A stretch of 64,000 nucleotides of DNA from Lepidostoma basale (Eukaryota; Arthropoda; Insecta; Trichoptera; Lepidostomatidae), in the NCBI GenBank assembly GCA_022606425.2, contig JAHDVF020000989.1, forward strand, positions 930,001-994,000. The letters are read 5' to 3'. Both the position numbers and the translations under genes were made by a program. Shown piece by piece: positions 41,066 through 52,144 of this stretch. A model generated the notes under the pieces. It saw nothing but the letters and a program-made list of their open reading frames with translations, was not told the DNA's origin and did not search any database. Position 1 is the first letter of the stretch, and every line of letters begins with the position of its first letter.

Positions 41066-41279
41066 CAAACTGAGTCCTTTAATTACATACAGATCAGGGG
41101 TGGTAAACATGATTCTGTATAAAAATAATCTTAAAATAATTATGTAAAATTTACTGAATTTAAATATTGATATTAAAGTTATTTAAGAAGATTCATATTC
41201 AATATAATGGATTTTATTTTATTATTTGATAATTTATTTCATTGCAAATAAATGCTAAAGAAGGCAATTGAAAATACAA

Positions 41280-41410
41280 TATTATGATTAGTTCTAGTGC
41301 CAGCAATTCTGTATGGAAAAGAAGCTTCGATCTAGCAAAATAATGATGAATCCCGTAGAAATGAGATCACTGAGAAGAATGTGCGAGAAAACAATAGAAT
41401 ATTAAGCGAC
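41280..41410 (+). mobile_element. RTE-A internal fragment, strongly decayed
   Basis: TAGTTCTAGTGCCAGCAATT, TGTATGGAAAAGAAGC, GAAATGAGATCACTGAGAAG: the VLVPAILYGKEA to MRSLRRMC region with a gap. Confidence 0.55.
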
Positions 41411-41437
41411 GAAATCATGAATAAAAACTTACTAACA

Positions 41438-41695
41438 AGGTAGGCAGAAAGAGTGGACTGCCACACTTTTCTTTCCTGACATATTTCTCTCGCATCCTCA
41501 ACATTCACACATCGTGTCATGCACGCTCGTAGATTTCTCTAACTCCTCACGTTGGTGACATTCAATATTTGATTTATTTGATAGTGCCACGGTTTCCTCG
41601 GTCTGACTCTATTTCTAGCTCCATTTACATCGTTAACATATACTTTTTTTACCATTCTTTCTTTATTCATACCGAACATTCCGAGCCACGGATAA
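41438..41695 (-). mobile_element. RTE-A LINE 3' fragment without tail
   Basis: Minus strand reads VYVNDVNGARNRVRPRKPWH and RCVNVEDAREICQERKVWQ. The GGCGTGATGG end is missing at 41438. Confidence 0.75.
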
Positions 41696-41779
41696 CTATC
41701 CCTCACGTAGAGATATCTCAGAAATTTTTCAAACACAAACAGAGAAAAAAACAGAGGACTTCATATCATAGAAACCACT

Positions 41780-42025
41780 TTTCAAGACCAGTGATGGTTA
41801 GTTAGTTAGTTCAAGAATCAATTGTATCTCAATAGAGACGAAGATGCAAATTGGAAACAGAATACGGTTGATCAAGGTGTTTACAGGACTTATTACCTGT
41901 CATTGGTTGGGTTAAGCGCACGCTTTATGTAATACAACATTCCCCATTACAACTTTTTTCTTATGACCACCATGTCTAACAAATTTTTGGAAGTTGTATA
42001 TATGGTCATTTGCAACACCACCCTT
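41780..42025. repeat. TTAG tail remnant plus half of the palindromic repeat family
   Basis: GTGATGGTTAGTTAGTTAGT at 41792-41811, then TCAAGAATCAATTGTATCTC and AGACGAAGATGCAAATTGG, the same sequence as one arm of 43140-43415. Its continuation to 42020 is reversed at 27115-27315, so a dispersed repeat family exists. Confidence 0.5.
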
Positions 42026-42094
42026 TGCATGGTAGTTTATTCAATCTACACACTAACCCCATCTATGAAGATTGTATTTTATGCATTAAGCAGA

Positions 42095-42430
42095 AGATCT
42101 TTTTAGAAGATATAAGAAAGGTATTTAGAGCGGAAGAAGGTATTATGAACAAAATTATGAAAGGATCGCTGCGTTGGTTCGTACATATGGATCGCATGGA
42201 TGGAGAAAGAATGGTTAAGAAAGTATACGTTAATGATGTAAATGGGGTACGAAGTCGAGGCAGACCGAGGAAAACATGGCATGACCAAATTAATCAAATT
42301 TTAAAGGTTGGTCATGTTAGAAGTCGGAGGAATCGACGTGCGTGTATGACTCGTTGTATGAATGTGGAGGAATCTAGAGAGATTTGCCAGGATAGAGTAG
42401 TGTGATGGTTTGTTTGTTGTTTGTTTGTTT
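42095..42430 (+). mobile_element. RTE-A' LINE 3' end, TTTG tail
   Basis: Reads AEEGIMNKIMKGSLRWFVHM, VNDVNGVRSRGRPRKTWHDQ, INQILKVGHVRSRRNRRACM and ends at a TTTG/TTG tail; the GTGTGGCGG..hairpin segment is deleted. Confidence 0.85.
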
Positions 42431-42499
42431 AAACAAATAAATAAATTGTGATAAAATAATTATATTTTAAATTAAAGAACTTTGTTTTTGTATCACAAT

Positions 42500-43035
42500 T
42501 GTGCAAACAAAAACCTATCCAAAAAAGCTAGAATGGCAGTGCACAATGGTGTTCTTCTACTGACCTTTATGTATGGAAGCGAAGCATGGAACTGGCAAAA
42601 GAAGGATGAAAGTAGAATAAATGCAGTAGAAATGAGATCTCTTAGACGAATGTGTGGATACTCTGTGTATGATAGAGTTTCGAATGAAAATATAAGAAGT
42701 GAATGCGGTGCGAATGATGGTGTCATGACCAAAATAATGAAAGGATCATTAAGATGGTTTGGACATATGGAAAGAATGAATGAAGAAAGAATGGTAAAAA
42801 AATGATGTAAATGGAACCAGAAATAGAGGAAGACCGAGGAAAACGTGGCACGATAAAATAAATCAAATATTGAATGTCAGCCTTGTGAGGAGTCGAGAAA
42901 TCGACGCGCTTGCATGACACGATGTATGAATGTTGAGGAAGCGAGAGAAATATGTCAGGAAAGAAAAGTGTGGCAGTCCATTCTTTCTGCCTACCCCTTC
43001 GGGGAGACGACGTGATGGTTAGTTAGTTAGATCTT
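42500..43035 (+). mobile_element. RTE-A LINE 3' end, TTAG tail
   Basis: NKNLSKKARMAVHNGVLLLT, SEAWNWQKKDESRINAVEMR, GANDGVMTKIMKGSLRWFGH; the frame breaks at 42803 (lost bases in KKLYVND). Hairpin and tail intact to 43031. Confidence 0.9.
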
Positions 43036-43139
43036 TTTAACGCAATGTGAAAGGCTACCGCCATTTAGCGCATTGCTAGAACCCGCCTGGAGATGTCACT
43101 CCAATCTGTATGCTATAATTTTGATCAGTTTTTGTTTTT

Positions 43140-43415
43140 TTATAAAATTTTGAATGTATACAAACACTTGTAGACGAACAACTGGATTTCACCCATTGCG
43201 GGGCATCAATTCAAGAATCAGTTGTATCTCAATAGAGACGAAGATGCAAATTGGAAACAGAATATGGTTGATCAAGGATCACCTTGATCAACCATATTCT
43301 GTTTCCAATCTGCATCTTCGTCTCTATTGAGATACAATTGATTCTTGAATTGATGGCCAGCAATGGGTGAAATCCAGTTGTTCGTCTACAAGTGTTTGTA
43401 TACATTCAAAATGTT
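43140..43415. repeat. Near-perfect palindrome, arms of about 135 bp
   Basis: Left arm 43140-43275 and right arm 43281-43415 are reverse complements with few mismatches, around ATCA at 43277-43280. Contains CTCAATAGAGACGAAGATGC and AAACACTTGTAGACGAACAA. No coding frame, no TA/TTAA flank recognised. TTAG repeats follow at 43424-43443. Confidence 0.85.
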
Positions 43416-43443
43416 GTAAAAAAAGTTAGTTAGTTAGTTAGTG

Positions 43444-43745
43444 GGGCGATAAGCTTGAAAAGTTTGAGAAGCTGTGGTTTGAAATGAATCTTGCGTATGC
43501 CTCTACGTGCACCAACACATCTGTAGTCATTGGGAGCGTATAGGGTAAACATAATTAATTATGGACATACTGTACATTGCCATATTATGGACAGATAACG
43601 AGGAAGAAAGGTCAACACGATACGTCCAACGTTTATGTTTCAACAGTGTTCGTCAATTAATAATTATTGTTTGTTTGGCTCGAACAATTTCTTTGTTGAG
43701 TCTTCGACGACCAGGGGCGTCCCGTGCTAATTTGTAATTCTTTTT
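43444..43745. other. No gene recognised
   Basis: A 79-codon minus frame here overlaps SINE1 and carries no recognisable domain. Confidence 0.35.
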
Positions 43746-43747
43746 TT

Positions 43748-43905
43748 TTAAAGACTGACTCCAAGAATCTAAATCAATGGCATTAGAATTTATGTTACCA
43801 TCTTCAATATGAGCAGAAAATAACTCTTTATTATGAAGAAGAAATTTGTTTGTGTCCAGGCTTGAACCTATGTTTTCTGGACTAGGAGCCAAGCGTTACG
43901 ACAAA
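43748..43905 (-). mobile_element. SINE1 copy
   Basis: Same order as the other copies: A tail (T run), body with TATGAGCAGAAAATAACTC, tRNA-like head ending at AGGAGCCAAGCG. More diverged. Confidence 0.7.
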
Positions 43906-43997
43906 GGGATAGCTTTCATTTTTATCAAAGTCCATTAAGTCCATTTTTATTAAATTTGACAATGGACGGATAAATCCAATCACTATAACTAGAATAT

Positions 43998-44068
43998 AGT
44001 AACTAACTAACTAAAGCTAACTAACCATCACGTTGTCTCCACGAAGGGGTAGGTAGAATGAGTAGAAG
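43998..44068 (-). mobile_element. RTE-A tail fragment
   Basis: CTAACTAACTAAAGCTAACT, CCATCACGTTGTCTCC, GAAGGGGTAGGTAG only. Confidence 0.65.
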
Positions 44069-44860
44069 TAAAGGCAAGTTATTAAACTGCCCTGGTGAAG
44101 CTAGGGTGCAAGCGAAACTAGTTGGCATCAATTATAATAACCATACTGCGGTTAAATACAAAGTGTTTAATTGTTTTATATCTTAAATATAATATAAATA
44201 AATAATAATAATAATTAAAGCAGTAATTATAAGGAAAAATTACACATAATATAGAGTCAAAAACGATGAAACATAATAAATTAAAGACGATAAACAATAT
44301 AAGGAAGCAGATTACATTAATAAGAATGGTGACAAAAGTTTAAGGTAGTATTATTTTTTTTGTTGCTAGATTGTACAGGGGATAAGTTTTTAATGTACTA
44401 TGTACTAATGGGGAATAAGCTAGAATTTGGTTATTTATAACATTCAATTTACATTTCTTTGCCTTTAAAATTTCAAAATTTTCTAATTTCTCTAATTTTT
44501 GGGAATTATTTGCTATATGCAAAAAAAATTACAATTGTGATACATAAAACAAAGTTTTTGAATTTAACAGTTTCAATTTTATATCTATAAGTTTAAAATA
44601 TCTAACCACAAAGTGAGTGCTTTACATGAAAATTAAAAAAAAATTAATGAACATGTCATTCCCATTAAGTATAAAAAACTTCTAGATAATAGACGATTTC
44701 ATTAGTAATAATTATTGTTGAAGAAGCAGTAACTATGGAAAAAAAAGCTAAGCTATTCAAATATGAATGCATTATATAAAGTGATGGTTAGTTAAAATGA
44801 AAGATATAAAGAAATTGTATTTAAAAAATATATATCAATTCCAAATCGGTTCCATAATAA
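44069..44860. other. No gene; small PLE-P7 end at 44527-44575
   Basis: AT-rich. ACAATTGTGATACATAAAAC and CAAAGTTTTTGAATTTAACAG at 44530-44572 match the distal end of P7. A fragment like P4 lies at 44640-44700. Confidence 0.4.
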
Positions 44861-45015
44861 ATCTTTATAACATTTCTGTCAAAACTGATAATATTTGTAA
44901 ACAATTTTATAATATTTTAAATATGTATGTATCACTGAAGAAGGACCGATTGTCCGAAACATGTCTAATATGTAAATTTTTTAAATTAGTGTTGTATATA
45001 CAAAAAATATATATT
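44861..45015 (+). mobile_element. PLE-P1 terminal repeat, single arm
   Basis: TCTTTATAACATTTCTGTCA, TTTGTAAACAATTTTATAAT, hammerhead-like core, then GTTGTATATACAAA. Good match to 16945-17075. Confidence 0.7.
44935..44965 (+). ncRNA. Hammerhead-ribozyme-like core (P1)
   Basis: CTGAAGA (44935-44941), A, perfect stem II GGAC/GTCC around CGATT, GAAAC, AT, GTC (44963-44965). Stem I ATCA/TAAT has one mismatch. The best preserved P1 core. Confidence 0.55.
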
Positions 45016-45019
45016 GATT

Positions 45020-45389
45020 TGTTTTTCCTTTCTAACGTTGCTTCTTTGGTAGGTGTGATTTTTTTTTTAAATATTTATATTCGTCTTATATATTTTTTTA
45101 CCAACCGGCCTTGAGACTATTTATAAATATTATTAAACTTTTAGATAACCAACGGTTTTATCAAAATTAAATATAACTCTTCTTGCTTGAATATTATTGG
45201 CTGTTGAGCAAGTGGTGGGGGAACGATTTTAAGGGGTTTATTAGTTGTTTAGTGACGAAGTAATTATTGAATATGATAAGGTTAATTTCATTTATTTGTT
45301 TGAATATGTCCAAAGGATTACAGATTTATTTTTAAATACACTTTAGGTACAAGTTTGAAATACATAATAATGTATAATACATAACACGA
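45020..45389. other. No gene recognised
   Basis: AT-rich; no family assigned. Confidence 0.35.
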
Positions 45390-45830
45390 CCTAAATTATT
45401 ACCATCTTCCTTATCAGTCCATCATTCAGTCCTTTACCCCTCCCGCAATCAATACGGATAAAAAAAAAACCTCCCCGATAGCCTACTCTCCGCCAAACAA
45501 AATGGTCTCACGCAGGATGCTATCTCCTACCACAACTTCATCTAGACACTGCTCCTCTTATCTTTCCTTCGGGAACAGACTTTTTTTATAAATACAATCC
45601 CAACCCTAACTGGTCTTCCATTCCTTAACAATAATGTAAAACTTTATCATAAACCCTAAATCCCCCCTTGCCCTCTTTCGGAAGGACACTCCGGGTCATA
45701 AATTTAGCTCCATCATAAAACAACTACCAAATCACATTCCAATAATGTTTCCTACAGGCGTAAGAGGAATAGCCATTAGAGCTGAACCTCTGTAAGCCAG
45801 AAGATCCAAGTCCAAGTAACGAAATAATTA
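45390..45830 (+). mobile_element. Jockey-like LINE 3' fragment, uninterrupted
   Basis: Same sequence order as 29860-30460 without the SINE: CTTTATCATAAACCCTAAAT at 45639-45658 is the empty site. Ends GAACCTCTGTAAGCCAGAAG. Numerous stops. Confidence 0.65.
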
Positions 45831-45894
45831 AGAAAACGAGAAAAAAACATGAGATAAAGTACATAACAAATTAATTTACAATTATAATAAAGAC

Positions 45895-46520
45895 AGTGCT
45901 TCCCTCAGTTGGGGCAACACTATCACAAAACAGATCGACTTCCGAGGTTACACTATTTAGAATAGATATGTATTAATCTACCTACCGGCTTAACCATTGG
46001 CAGGTTGGTTCTCCACCATAGGAAATAAAACACTGACTCTTTCCGACTGAATTATTGCTAGGTATGCAAGCTACCAATCGTTGGAGAGAAGGAGGAATGT
46101 TCACTTCTTTCAGCTGATTGGAGGCCGTATACAAAACTCGGATGTCCTGAGTGATGTAGGTCTATTTGTCCCTAATAATTACCTCCGTCAACCTGCCAAT
46201 GGTTATGCCTGTGGGTAGGACAATCTTATTGCTTAATCGGGTCGCCTCGGAGGTGGACATATTTCGTGATAGTGTGAGTTGCCTCAGAGATGCATTTTCT
46301 AATTCTTAAGCGTTTTTTTATGCTTCTCTTTTAAATTGTTATAATATAATTGCAAACGATCTGGAATTATATGTTTGTAATGTTTGTAACTTTTATTAAA
46401 AAAAATGAAAAAAAAAATGAATGAAAACAATCGGTGGCCCCTTTGTTAAAGAACGAGCAGACCTACTTAGAATTTCTGAGTTGTGTATACAACCTCCTAT
46501 CAGTCGAAAGAAGTGAACAC
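45895..46520. repeat. Two nested inverted repeats
   Basis: Outer arms 45895-46012 and 46190-46305 are imperfect complements (CCATTGGCAGGTTGG / CAACCTGCCAATGG; AACACTATCAC / GTGATAGTGTGAG). The block at 46098-46180 (TGTTCACTTCTTTC) is reversed at 46445-46520. This suggests an inverted duplication of one repeat, origin unknown. Confidence 0.55.
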
Positions 46521-46814
46521 CCAAATCAAATCAAATCGGTTAATTTTCTCAAAAGATATTACAAACTACAATTATAATTTAAGGCATATGTTGAAAACAG
46601 GTAAAATATAATATATAATACCAGGAACGCATGAGAGGTGGTGCGACTTTACTTGTAGGAATACAAGATACTTTCTAAAGTGAATGTCTCGTCTTCTCCC
46701 GAGTGACTGGTAGCCTTGCATCACAAGAAATCAGGCAAAAATAACCACGGGCAATATCTAACATATTCGAGAAATTTATTTTTCTCTACCATCAGGAAAT
46801 AACGAACTTCATTT

Positions 46815-47155
46815 TTTTTTCTCCGGCGCTACAACCCTTGGTGGGTCTCAGCCTCCTCCAAGAAGCGAATTTATTGAAGTGTTCGCAACGTTGGTTATTT
46901 TACGAGGTTAGGTTGTTGGCCTAACCCCAACCCCCTTACTAAGAGGACCAGGGTTTTTCTGTAGGGGTGTTCCTTCCCTTAGCTGGGGGTGACCGGTTTT
47001 GTGGCGCCGAAAATTACCATTCGCCCTCTCTCTGTTAGCTGTGGCACATCAACAGGGTTTGCGGGATAATAAAGATCACACGTGGGCGCTAGAGAGTCGG
47101 ACTAGATGGTAGTGTTGCTGATGTTATGCAACTATGGCGTTTCATGGCATTTACT
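46815..47155. repeat. Dispersed repeat Q, copy 1
   Basis: Shares with 55530-55845 the blocks GGCGCTACAACCC/GGCCCTACAGCCC, AGGGTTTTTCT-type, TTCCCTTAGCTGG, TTTTGTGGCGCC and GGTAGTGTTGCTGATG, ending CATGGCATTTA. About 330 bp, no coding frame. Possibly a SINE or an untranslated part of a larger element. Confidence 0.55.
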
Positions 47156-47440
47156 GGTACATATATCGAACTTCATGCGGCGCCCAAATAATGGAACTAA
47201 ATTCCAACTGACTTCTCACCAGAGAACTATACAGTAACTTCAAGACCTGAATATTATGAAAGATCTTGGCGTTTCTGATAACAAACCCAAGCATTTTGAG
47301 GGAGCTGTCACATAATGAAGTTATGTGAAGACTAAACGACACGCGGCCTTCGAACAACACCCCTAATTCCATGGACGTCACCACTCTTTGGAGCTGTACT
47401 TCATCCATTAGATATCTGAAGTTAATTGTTTTAGTCCATT
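47155..47440 (-). mobile_element. Jockey/I-group LINE RT C-terminal fragment
   Basis: Minus frame: DEVQLQRVVTSMELGVLFEG, FSLHITSLCDSSLKMLGFVI, VLKLLYSSLVRSQLEFSSII, WAPH. The LGVxFD..H...SLKMLGF and LEYxSxIWxP pattern is the region just after the RT domain in Jockey-type pol. Confidence 0.75.
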
Positions 47441-47710
47441 GTTTTGGCCGAAACACTATGATACCTTAACATTTTTAGCTGTTAAATTAAATAACTTTGT
47501 TTTATGTATCAGAAGTGTATTTTATTTTACGCGGCAGCTGCGACAGAACAAATACACAAAAAATTTCGAAAAATCACAAAAATTTGACATTTGATATTTT
47601 ATTCTAACACCTGATGATGTCAACATAGGTTGACGAAACAGCTGTCGCTTAAAATAAAATACAATTGTGATACATAAAACCAAGTTATTTAATTTAACAG
47701 CTTTACATTT
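47440..47710 (+). mobile_element. PLE-P7 terminal repeats, partly inverted
   Basis: A degenerate minus arm (47485-47545, TTTTACGCGGCAGCTGC) and a plus arm (47570-47700) with the core. The left end CCATTGTTTTGGCCGAAACA is the reverse of the P7 distal segment at 33675-33700. Confidence 0.6.
47611..47646 (+). ncRNA. Hammerhead-ribozyme-like core (P7)
   Basis: CTGATGA (47611-47617), T, stem II GTCAAC/GTTGAC around ATAG, GAAAC, AGCT loop, GTC (47644-47646). All core boxes are canonical; stem I is weak. Confidence 0.55.
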
Positions 47711-47751
47711 TTTTGCTTTATTTATCAGATGGTAGAAATGATTTATTTATC

Positions 47752-48088
47752 AGATGGTATGCAGTAGAAATGAGGTCTCTTAGACGAATGTGTGATACTC
47801 TGTGTATGATAGAGTGTCGAATGAAAATATATTAAGTGAATACGTTGCGAATGATGGTGTTATGAACAAAATAATGAAAGGATCATTAAGATCATTAAGA
47901 CACATGGATAGAAAGAATGGTAAAAAAAATGATATGTTAACGATGTAAATGGAATTATAAATAGAGGAAGACCGAGCTAAACGTGGCACGATCAAATAAA
48001 TCAAATATTGAATTTCGGCCATGTGAGGAGTCAGGGAGACCTACCCCCTCGGGGAGACGGCGTGATGGTTAGTTAGTTAGTTAGTTTA
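47752..48088 (+). mobile_element. RTE-A LINE 3' end with internal deletions
   Basis: MRSLRRMCDTLCMIECRMKI then other-frame blocks DGVMNKIMKGSLRS, NRGRPS, ARSNKSNIE; the MNVEE block is deleted. Ends GGCGTGATGG and three TTAG units. Confidence 0.8.
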
Positions 48089-48091
48089 TTT

Positions 48092-49095
48092 ATTATTTTG
48101 TGTAGTGGATTATATCGATTGGCTGATGAATAAGGCATAGTGGGCGTTCTTTCAGGAGAAATCCGAGAATTTAGCTTATACCATAAATTGTCCACAGAAT
48201 CATCTCATTAGAATGTAATGCTAATTAAGATAAGAAAACTCTGAGAGATGCTGTCTAGTATGCTACAACAACCATCCCTTTTTTCATTGATATAATGATC
48301 ACATTCGTCATATCGAAGCGCTCGTTAATCAGATAATCAGAAATAATAACATAAAACAGCGATTGTGCAGAATGAATTGATCGTATTGAGAGGATGCAAT
48401 TATTGACCGGCGGAAATGACGATGTTGTAAAATCAAGAAAATTCTCTGATAATTAAAAAAAAGCAATCCACAGATTCTCAAACATTTTTAGCCTACGGCA
48501 CCTTTTTTTAATATGTGCGATTTGGCACATTCGAAACCTGAATTTAAATAAACAAACCAAATTTTGTTCCCGTGATTGGGCGCTAGGAATCTGTTCATCA
48601 TATCAAATGTCTTTACACATTTCATAACGGCTCAGAAAGGCGAAACATGTTATTCCCATAAATTATAATACTATAATCTAGAAAATAAACCTAAAAAAAA
48701 ACAAAAAAAATATGTAATTCTTTTTCTATCTTTTACAATATTTTGCAATAGAATGATCCACTCGATATAAACTTTCTTTTGAAACACTCTGTACTTGGAT
48801 GTTAACTGTTTTCGGGTACTAACTATTATTTTATAACATTAACTATATTATAAGAATCGAAATAGCGCATTGTTCTGAATACAGAAAATAATCTAAGAAA
48901 ATTCTATTAATCCAACAATCCATAGGTTCAAAATGTTACACAGAAAACATGTTTCTAGTGTGCATGTTCTGTTACGGAAATTTAATTTGTTATCGGATAT
49001 AGTAAGAGTTTATACTCGTAATAACTAGATATGGTGTAGCCAGACTATTCATAATCGATTTAACATAAAAATCGATTAAATGTTACCGAACTAAC
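48092..49095. other. No gene; longest apparently unique stretch
   Basis: About 1 kb without long frames. A P4-like GGCGAAACATGTTATTCCC occurs at 48633-48651. Otherwise nothing assigned. Confidence 0.4.
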
Positions 49096-49099
49096 TGAT

Positions 49100-49440
49100 G
49101 GGAGAGTAAGGGGGATTCTATTGACTCTTCGAGCGGTGCATGTCCATCACCGTGGTGATGGCCATGCTACGCTGGAGGATTGATCTGATCCCAAGTACCT
49201 ATCCACACCTCCTCGACTTTGGTCTTCCCTGGAAACTATGCGAAATGTTAGAGATCGAGTGTGAATAACCTCGGTGGATAATATTGATGCATAGGCTAAC
49301 GTGGAAGGACACCTCGCCAACCCGTCTGGCAAGCGTGGCATTGTAATGCCAACCACACCCCGTATGACATGTCATACATGGAGAAGTATGGGGGAGGCCT
49401 ATGTCCAGCAGTGGACTACAACGGCTGTTAAAGAAGAACT
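49100..49440 (+). mobile_element. LINE-G 3' end
   Basis: RMCSRQWTTTAV-like ending (GAGGCCTATGTCCAGCAGTGG, ACTACAACGGCTG) preceded by repeated frame breaks. The style matches RTE C-termini (MGEAYVQQWTTTAV). Confidence 0.5.
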
Positions 49441-49500
49441 AACTAATTCACCATCACATCATTTCTGAACGTATAGGCAGAAAGCATGGACCAATGGTAT
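49438..49500 (-). mobile_element. RTE-A tail fragment
   Basis: AACTAACTAATTCACCATCA, then a degenerate shared end to ATGGACCA. Confidence 0.55.
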
Positions 49501-49689
49501 AATAATACTGCTCATTCAGTTAATGCTGCTCATTTCATTGTAAATAATGGAAATATTTATTTTTTAAATCTTTTTACAATGTACATTTGGTTTAAATCCA
49601 CTGATATTTGTGTCTTCGGTTCAGGTGAAGATCCAGAATCCATTGGATTTTAACTAAATATACATTAAATTAGGATAATTAAAAATAAT

Positions 49690-49890
49690 TAGGCCTCTTG
49701 TATGCCACAATGGAGGGTATGACCGAGGGGACAAACTCTAGGAGACGCCCACGCCGAGAGTACCTGGAGGACCTGTTGGTGGACGTGCGCTGCTCATCAT
49801 ATGCAGCTTTCAAAAGAGCCGCACAAGACAGGGAAGAATGGAAGAGAATAATAGAGGAGATTGCTGCAAACCAATACCAGGATTGAAACC
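49690..49890 (+). mobile_element. LINE-H 3' end
   Basis: Reads LLYATMEGMTEGTNSRRRPR, REYLEDLLVDVRCSSYAAFK and QDREEWKRIIEEIAANQ. Same family as 51725-52060. Confidence 0.7.
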
Positions 49891-49899
49891 AGAGAGAGA

Positions 49900-50640
49900 G
49901 ATACATTAAAAATTGTGGATACGTGGAATACAAATTAAATAAGCACAAATCGCATGCTTAATAGAACACTGGCTTAACTAAAAAAAAACAAGTTTTGCTC
50001 AATCTAACATGAGTCGGTGTTTTAACAAAAACAGTCAAAAACACGTACGAATAAAAAAGACCGATGTAGTGTGATGGCGGAATTTTGACTTAATTTTAAC
50101 GCGAAACGATAGATAGCGTTAACACAAGCCTCTGCCTAATGTTAACTCACTTATGACCTAAACCATAATCGGCCAGTTTACTATTAAGCGTGTGAAATGT
50201 CCGGATAGTCTAGTATAGTGTATATTACGACATATTTTATTTCAATGGTATATTACCACATGTCTTATTATTATGGTATGTACATATCTAATTTTTATGG
50301 CATGTTACCACAACGAAGAGATTTTAATCGATTAGTCCATTAAATGAACCCCCTCACTAGACAGAACACCTGAGTTTTTGTTGACTGTAGGGCATTGCCA
50401 CTTTTCATAACGGGGCATATCTCACTGACAGTTGTTATCGAGGCACATGTTATCCGCCATTTTGTGGGATATGTAAATCTTCGCGTTAATGACCCTTGAG
50501 ACTTTTTCGCGATTAAATTTGACTCAAAAACACGAGATTCTAATGCAATGTTAAAGATGCATTCTGCCAACTGTCATTTACTTGTATTTTCAGTCGAAAT
50601 TGAGAATTCATTAAACATTGACGACCTTCTTGGCAGATTG
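49900..50640. other. No gene recognised
   Basis: A run of short imperfect repeats of ATGGTATGTTACCACA type lies at 50235-50312. No coding frame of note. Confidence 0.4.
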
Positions 50641-50649
50641 GCTAGAACT

Positions 50650-50832
50650 ATGACTGCCACGACGATTTCCGGCGATGGCAGTGTGATTTTCACACTGTTT
50701 TTGATCTGGTGTAGAATTCACGTGATAATAAAATGGCGATAGATTACCTACAGAATCAATATAATTGCTAAATCGAATTTTATACAATTATTGGGTTCAA
50801 ACGACCTGTTGAATAATAATAATAATAATATA
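50650..50832 (+). mobile_element. SINE2 fragment with AAT tail
   Basis: CCGGCGATGGCAGTGTGATT, TGGTGTAGAATTCACGTGAT, GGCGATAGATTACC, TTGGGTTCAAACGACC match 60720-60855. The tRNA-like head is almost gone. Confidence 0.65.
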
Positions 50833-50834
50833 CT

Positions 50835-51235
50835 ATTGTAACTTTTAAAGCGCCGTTTTTGTGATGTAATCACCTCAAGGGCGCATTAAGACGTGTTTTA
50901 AATCTAAAAATCTAAATTTTCGCGATCGGTTAAAAAGTATAGTATAAGAAAGTATAAATGTTTAAATTGGGTATGAAATATGAAAAATGGGTTTTCAGTT
51001 TAGATCTTAAATCTGTCGGATCATTTATGCATCTGAGGTGTGAGATTGTTCCAAGCTGATGGACCGGCTAACGCGAACGCTCGATCCCCGAAATTTGTAC
51101 TGGGACAACGAATCGGCTCAACTAATCTTCCTATTGCCGAGGAGTTCGCCGAGCGAAGTGTGGATTTCCTTATATTTAGGCTGTCCGTTATTCAGAGTTC
51201 AGATATATAACTTGGTGCCATTCCATGTAGCGCTT
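50835..51235 (-). mobile_element. L2/CR1-like LINE 3' end
   Basis: Starts (as reverse) at TTTTAAAGCGCCGTTTTTGT, TCACCTCAAGGGCGC. Minus strand includes the FGDRAFALAGPSAWNNLT-like block near 51060-51110. It matches 38000-38427 and extends further upstream. Confidence 0.7.
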
Positions 51236-51299
51236 TGAAGACTCTCCAGGAGAGTTTATACTAAAAAAAACTGTCGAGAAAGCTTCTCTGTTTAAGTTT

Positions 51300-51715
51300 A
51301 TAAGAATCATCATCAGCCCGTCGGTCATCCACTGCAGAAAGTAGGTATCTCCCAAAGCACGCCACCGCCCCCTATTCAATTCTGCTCCCATCCATCCATC
51401 TTCAGATCGTCGGTCCAGCGGGCCGTCCAACTCTGCGGAATTCTGTACGCGGTCTCCACTCCAGAACCCGTCCCATCGGTCGTCGGTTCTCCTACAGATA
51501 TGGCCAGCCCATCGCCACTTCAGCCCGCCCATCCTCAGAGCCACCTCAGTCACCTTGGTTTGTTCTGTCCCTCAAGGTTATTCCAAGCATGGCTCTTTCC
51601 ATGTCGCGTTGGGCGATCTTGAATCTGTAGACTAGACCTTTTGTCAGTGTCCACGTCTCGGCTCCGTACGTCATGACTGGCAAGACGCACTGGTTGAAGA
51701 CTTTAGTCTTGATGA
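51300..51715 (-). mobile_element. RTE-B LINE 3' end
   Basis: Minus strand: TKVTEVALRMGGLKWRWAGH, ICRRTDDRW, RGRWRALGDTYFLQWMTDG. Small deletions break the frame. GAT-type tail at 51305-51313. Confidence 0.8.
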
Positions 51716-51724
51716 TCTTCTCTC

Positions 51725-52060
51725 TCTGGTTTCAATCGTGAGATTGGTTTGCAGCAATTTCCCCTATTCTTCTCTTCCATTCTTCCCTGTCTTGTGCGGC
51801 TCTTTTGAAATCTGCATATGATGAGCAGCGCACGTCCACCAACAGGTCCTCCGGGTACTCTTGGCGTGGGGGTCCCCTAGAGTTTGTCCTCTCGGTCATT
51901 CCCTCCATTATGGCATGCAAGAGGCCTTCTTGTCGTATTACATGGCCGATCCATCTTGCACGCCTTTCGGACAAGGTCCTGAGCAGGTGCCTTCCTCCTT
52001 CGATTCTTTGGAGAACCTCCTAATTTGTAATGTGGTCTCTCCAGGAAATTCCTAATAATC
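51725..52060 (-). mobile_element. LINE-H 3' part
   Basis: An 80-codon minus frame: MSERRARWIGHVIRQEGLLH, AIMEGMTERTNSRGPPRQEY, PEDLLVDVRCSSYADFKRAA, QDREEWKRRIGEIAANQ. Its 3' side touches the RTE-B fragment. Confidence 0.75.
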
Positions 52061-52061
52061 T

Positions 52062-52142
52062 TGTATATACCGAATTTATTTTGCTTTCTTCTGCCAGCTC
52101 CATGCGTCGGTTGGAATTATAACTCCATTGTGAACAGGCATA
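52062..52142 (-). mobile_element. Small RTE-A fragment
   Basis: TTTTGCTTTCTTCTGCCAGC and AACTCCATTGTGAACAGGCA: SEAWSWQKKxxKIN and VHNGVI region, about 80 bp. Confidence 0.6.
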
Positions 52143-52144
52143 GA

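Noticed and set aside
44797..45114. 105-codon hydrophobic frame
   Set aside because: It reads through the AT-rich PLE-P1 terminal repeat, including the ribozyme-like core; amino-acid content follows base composition.
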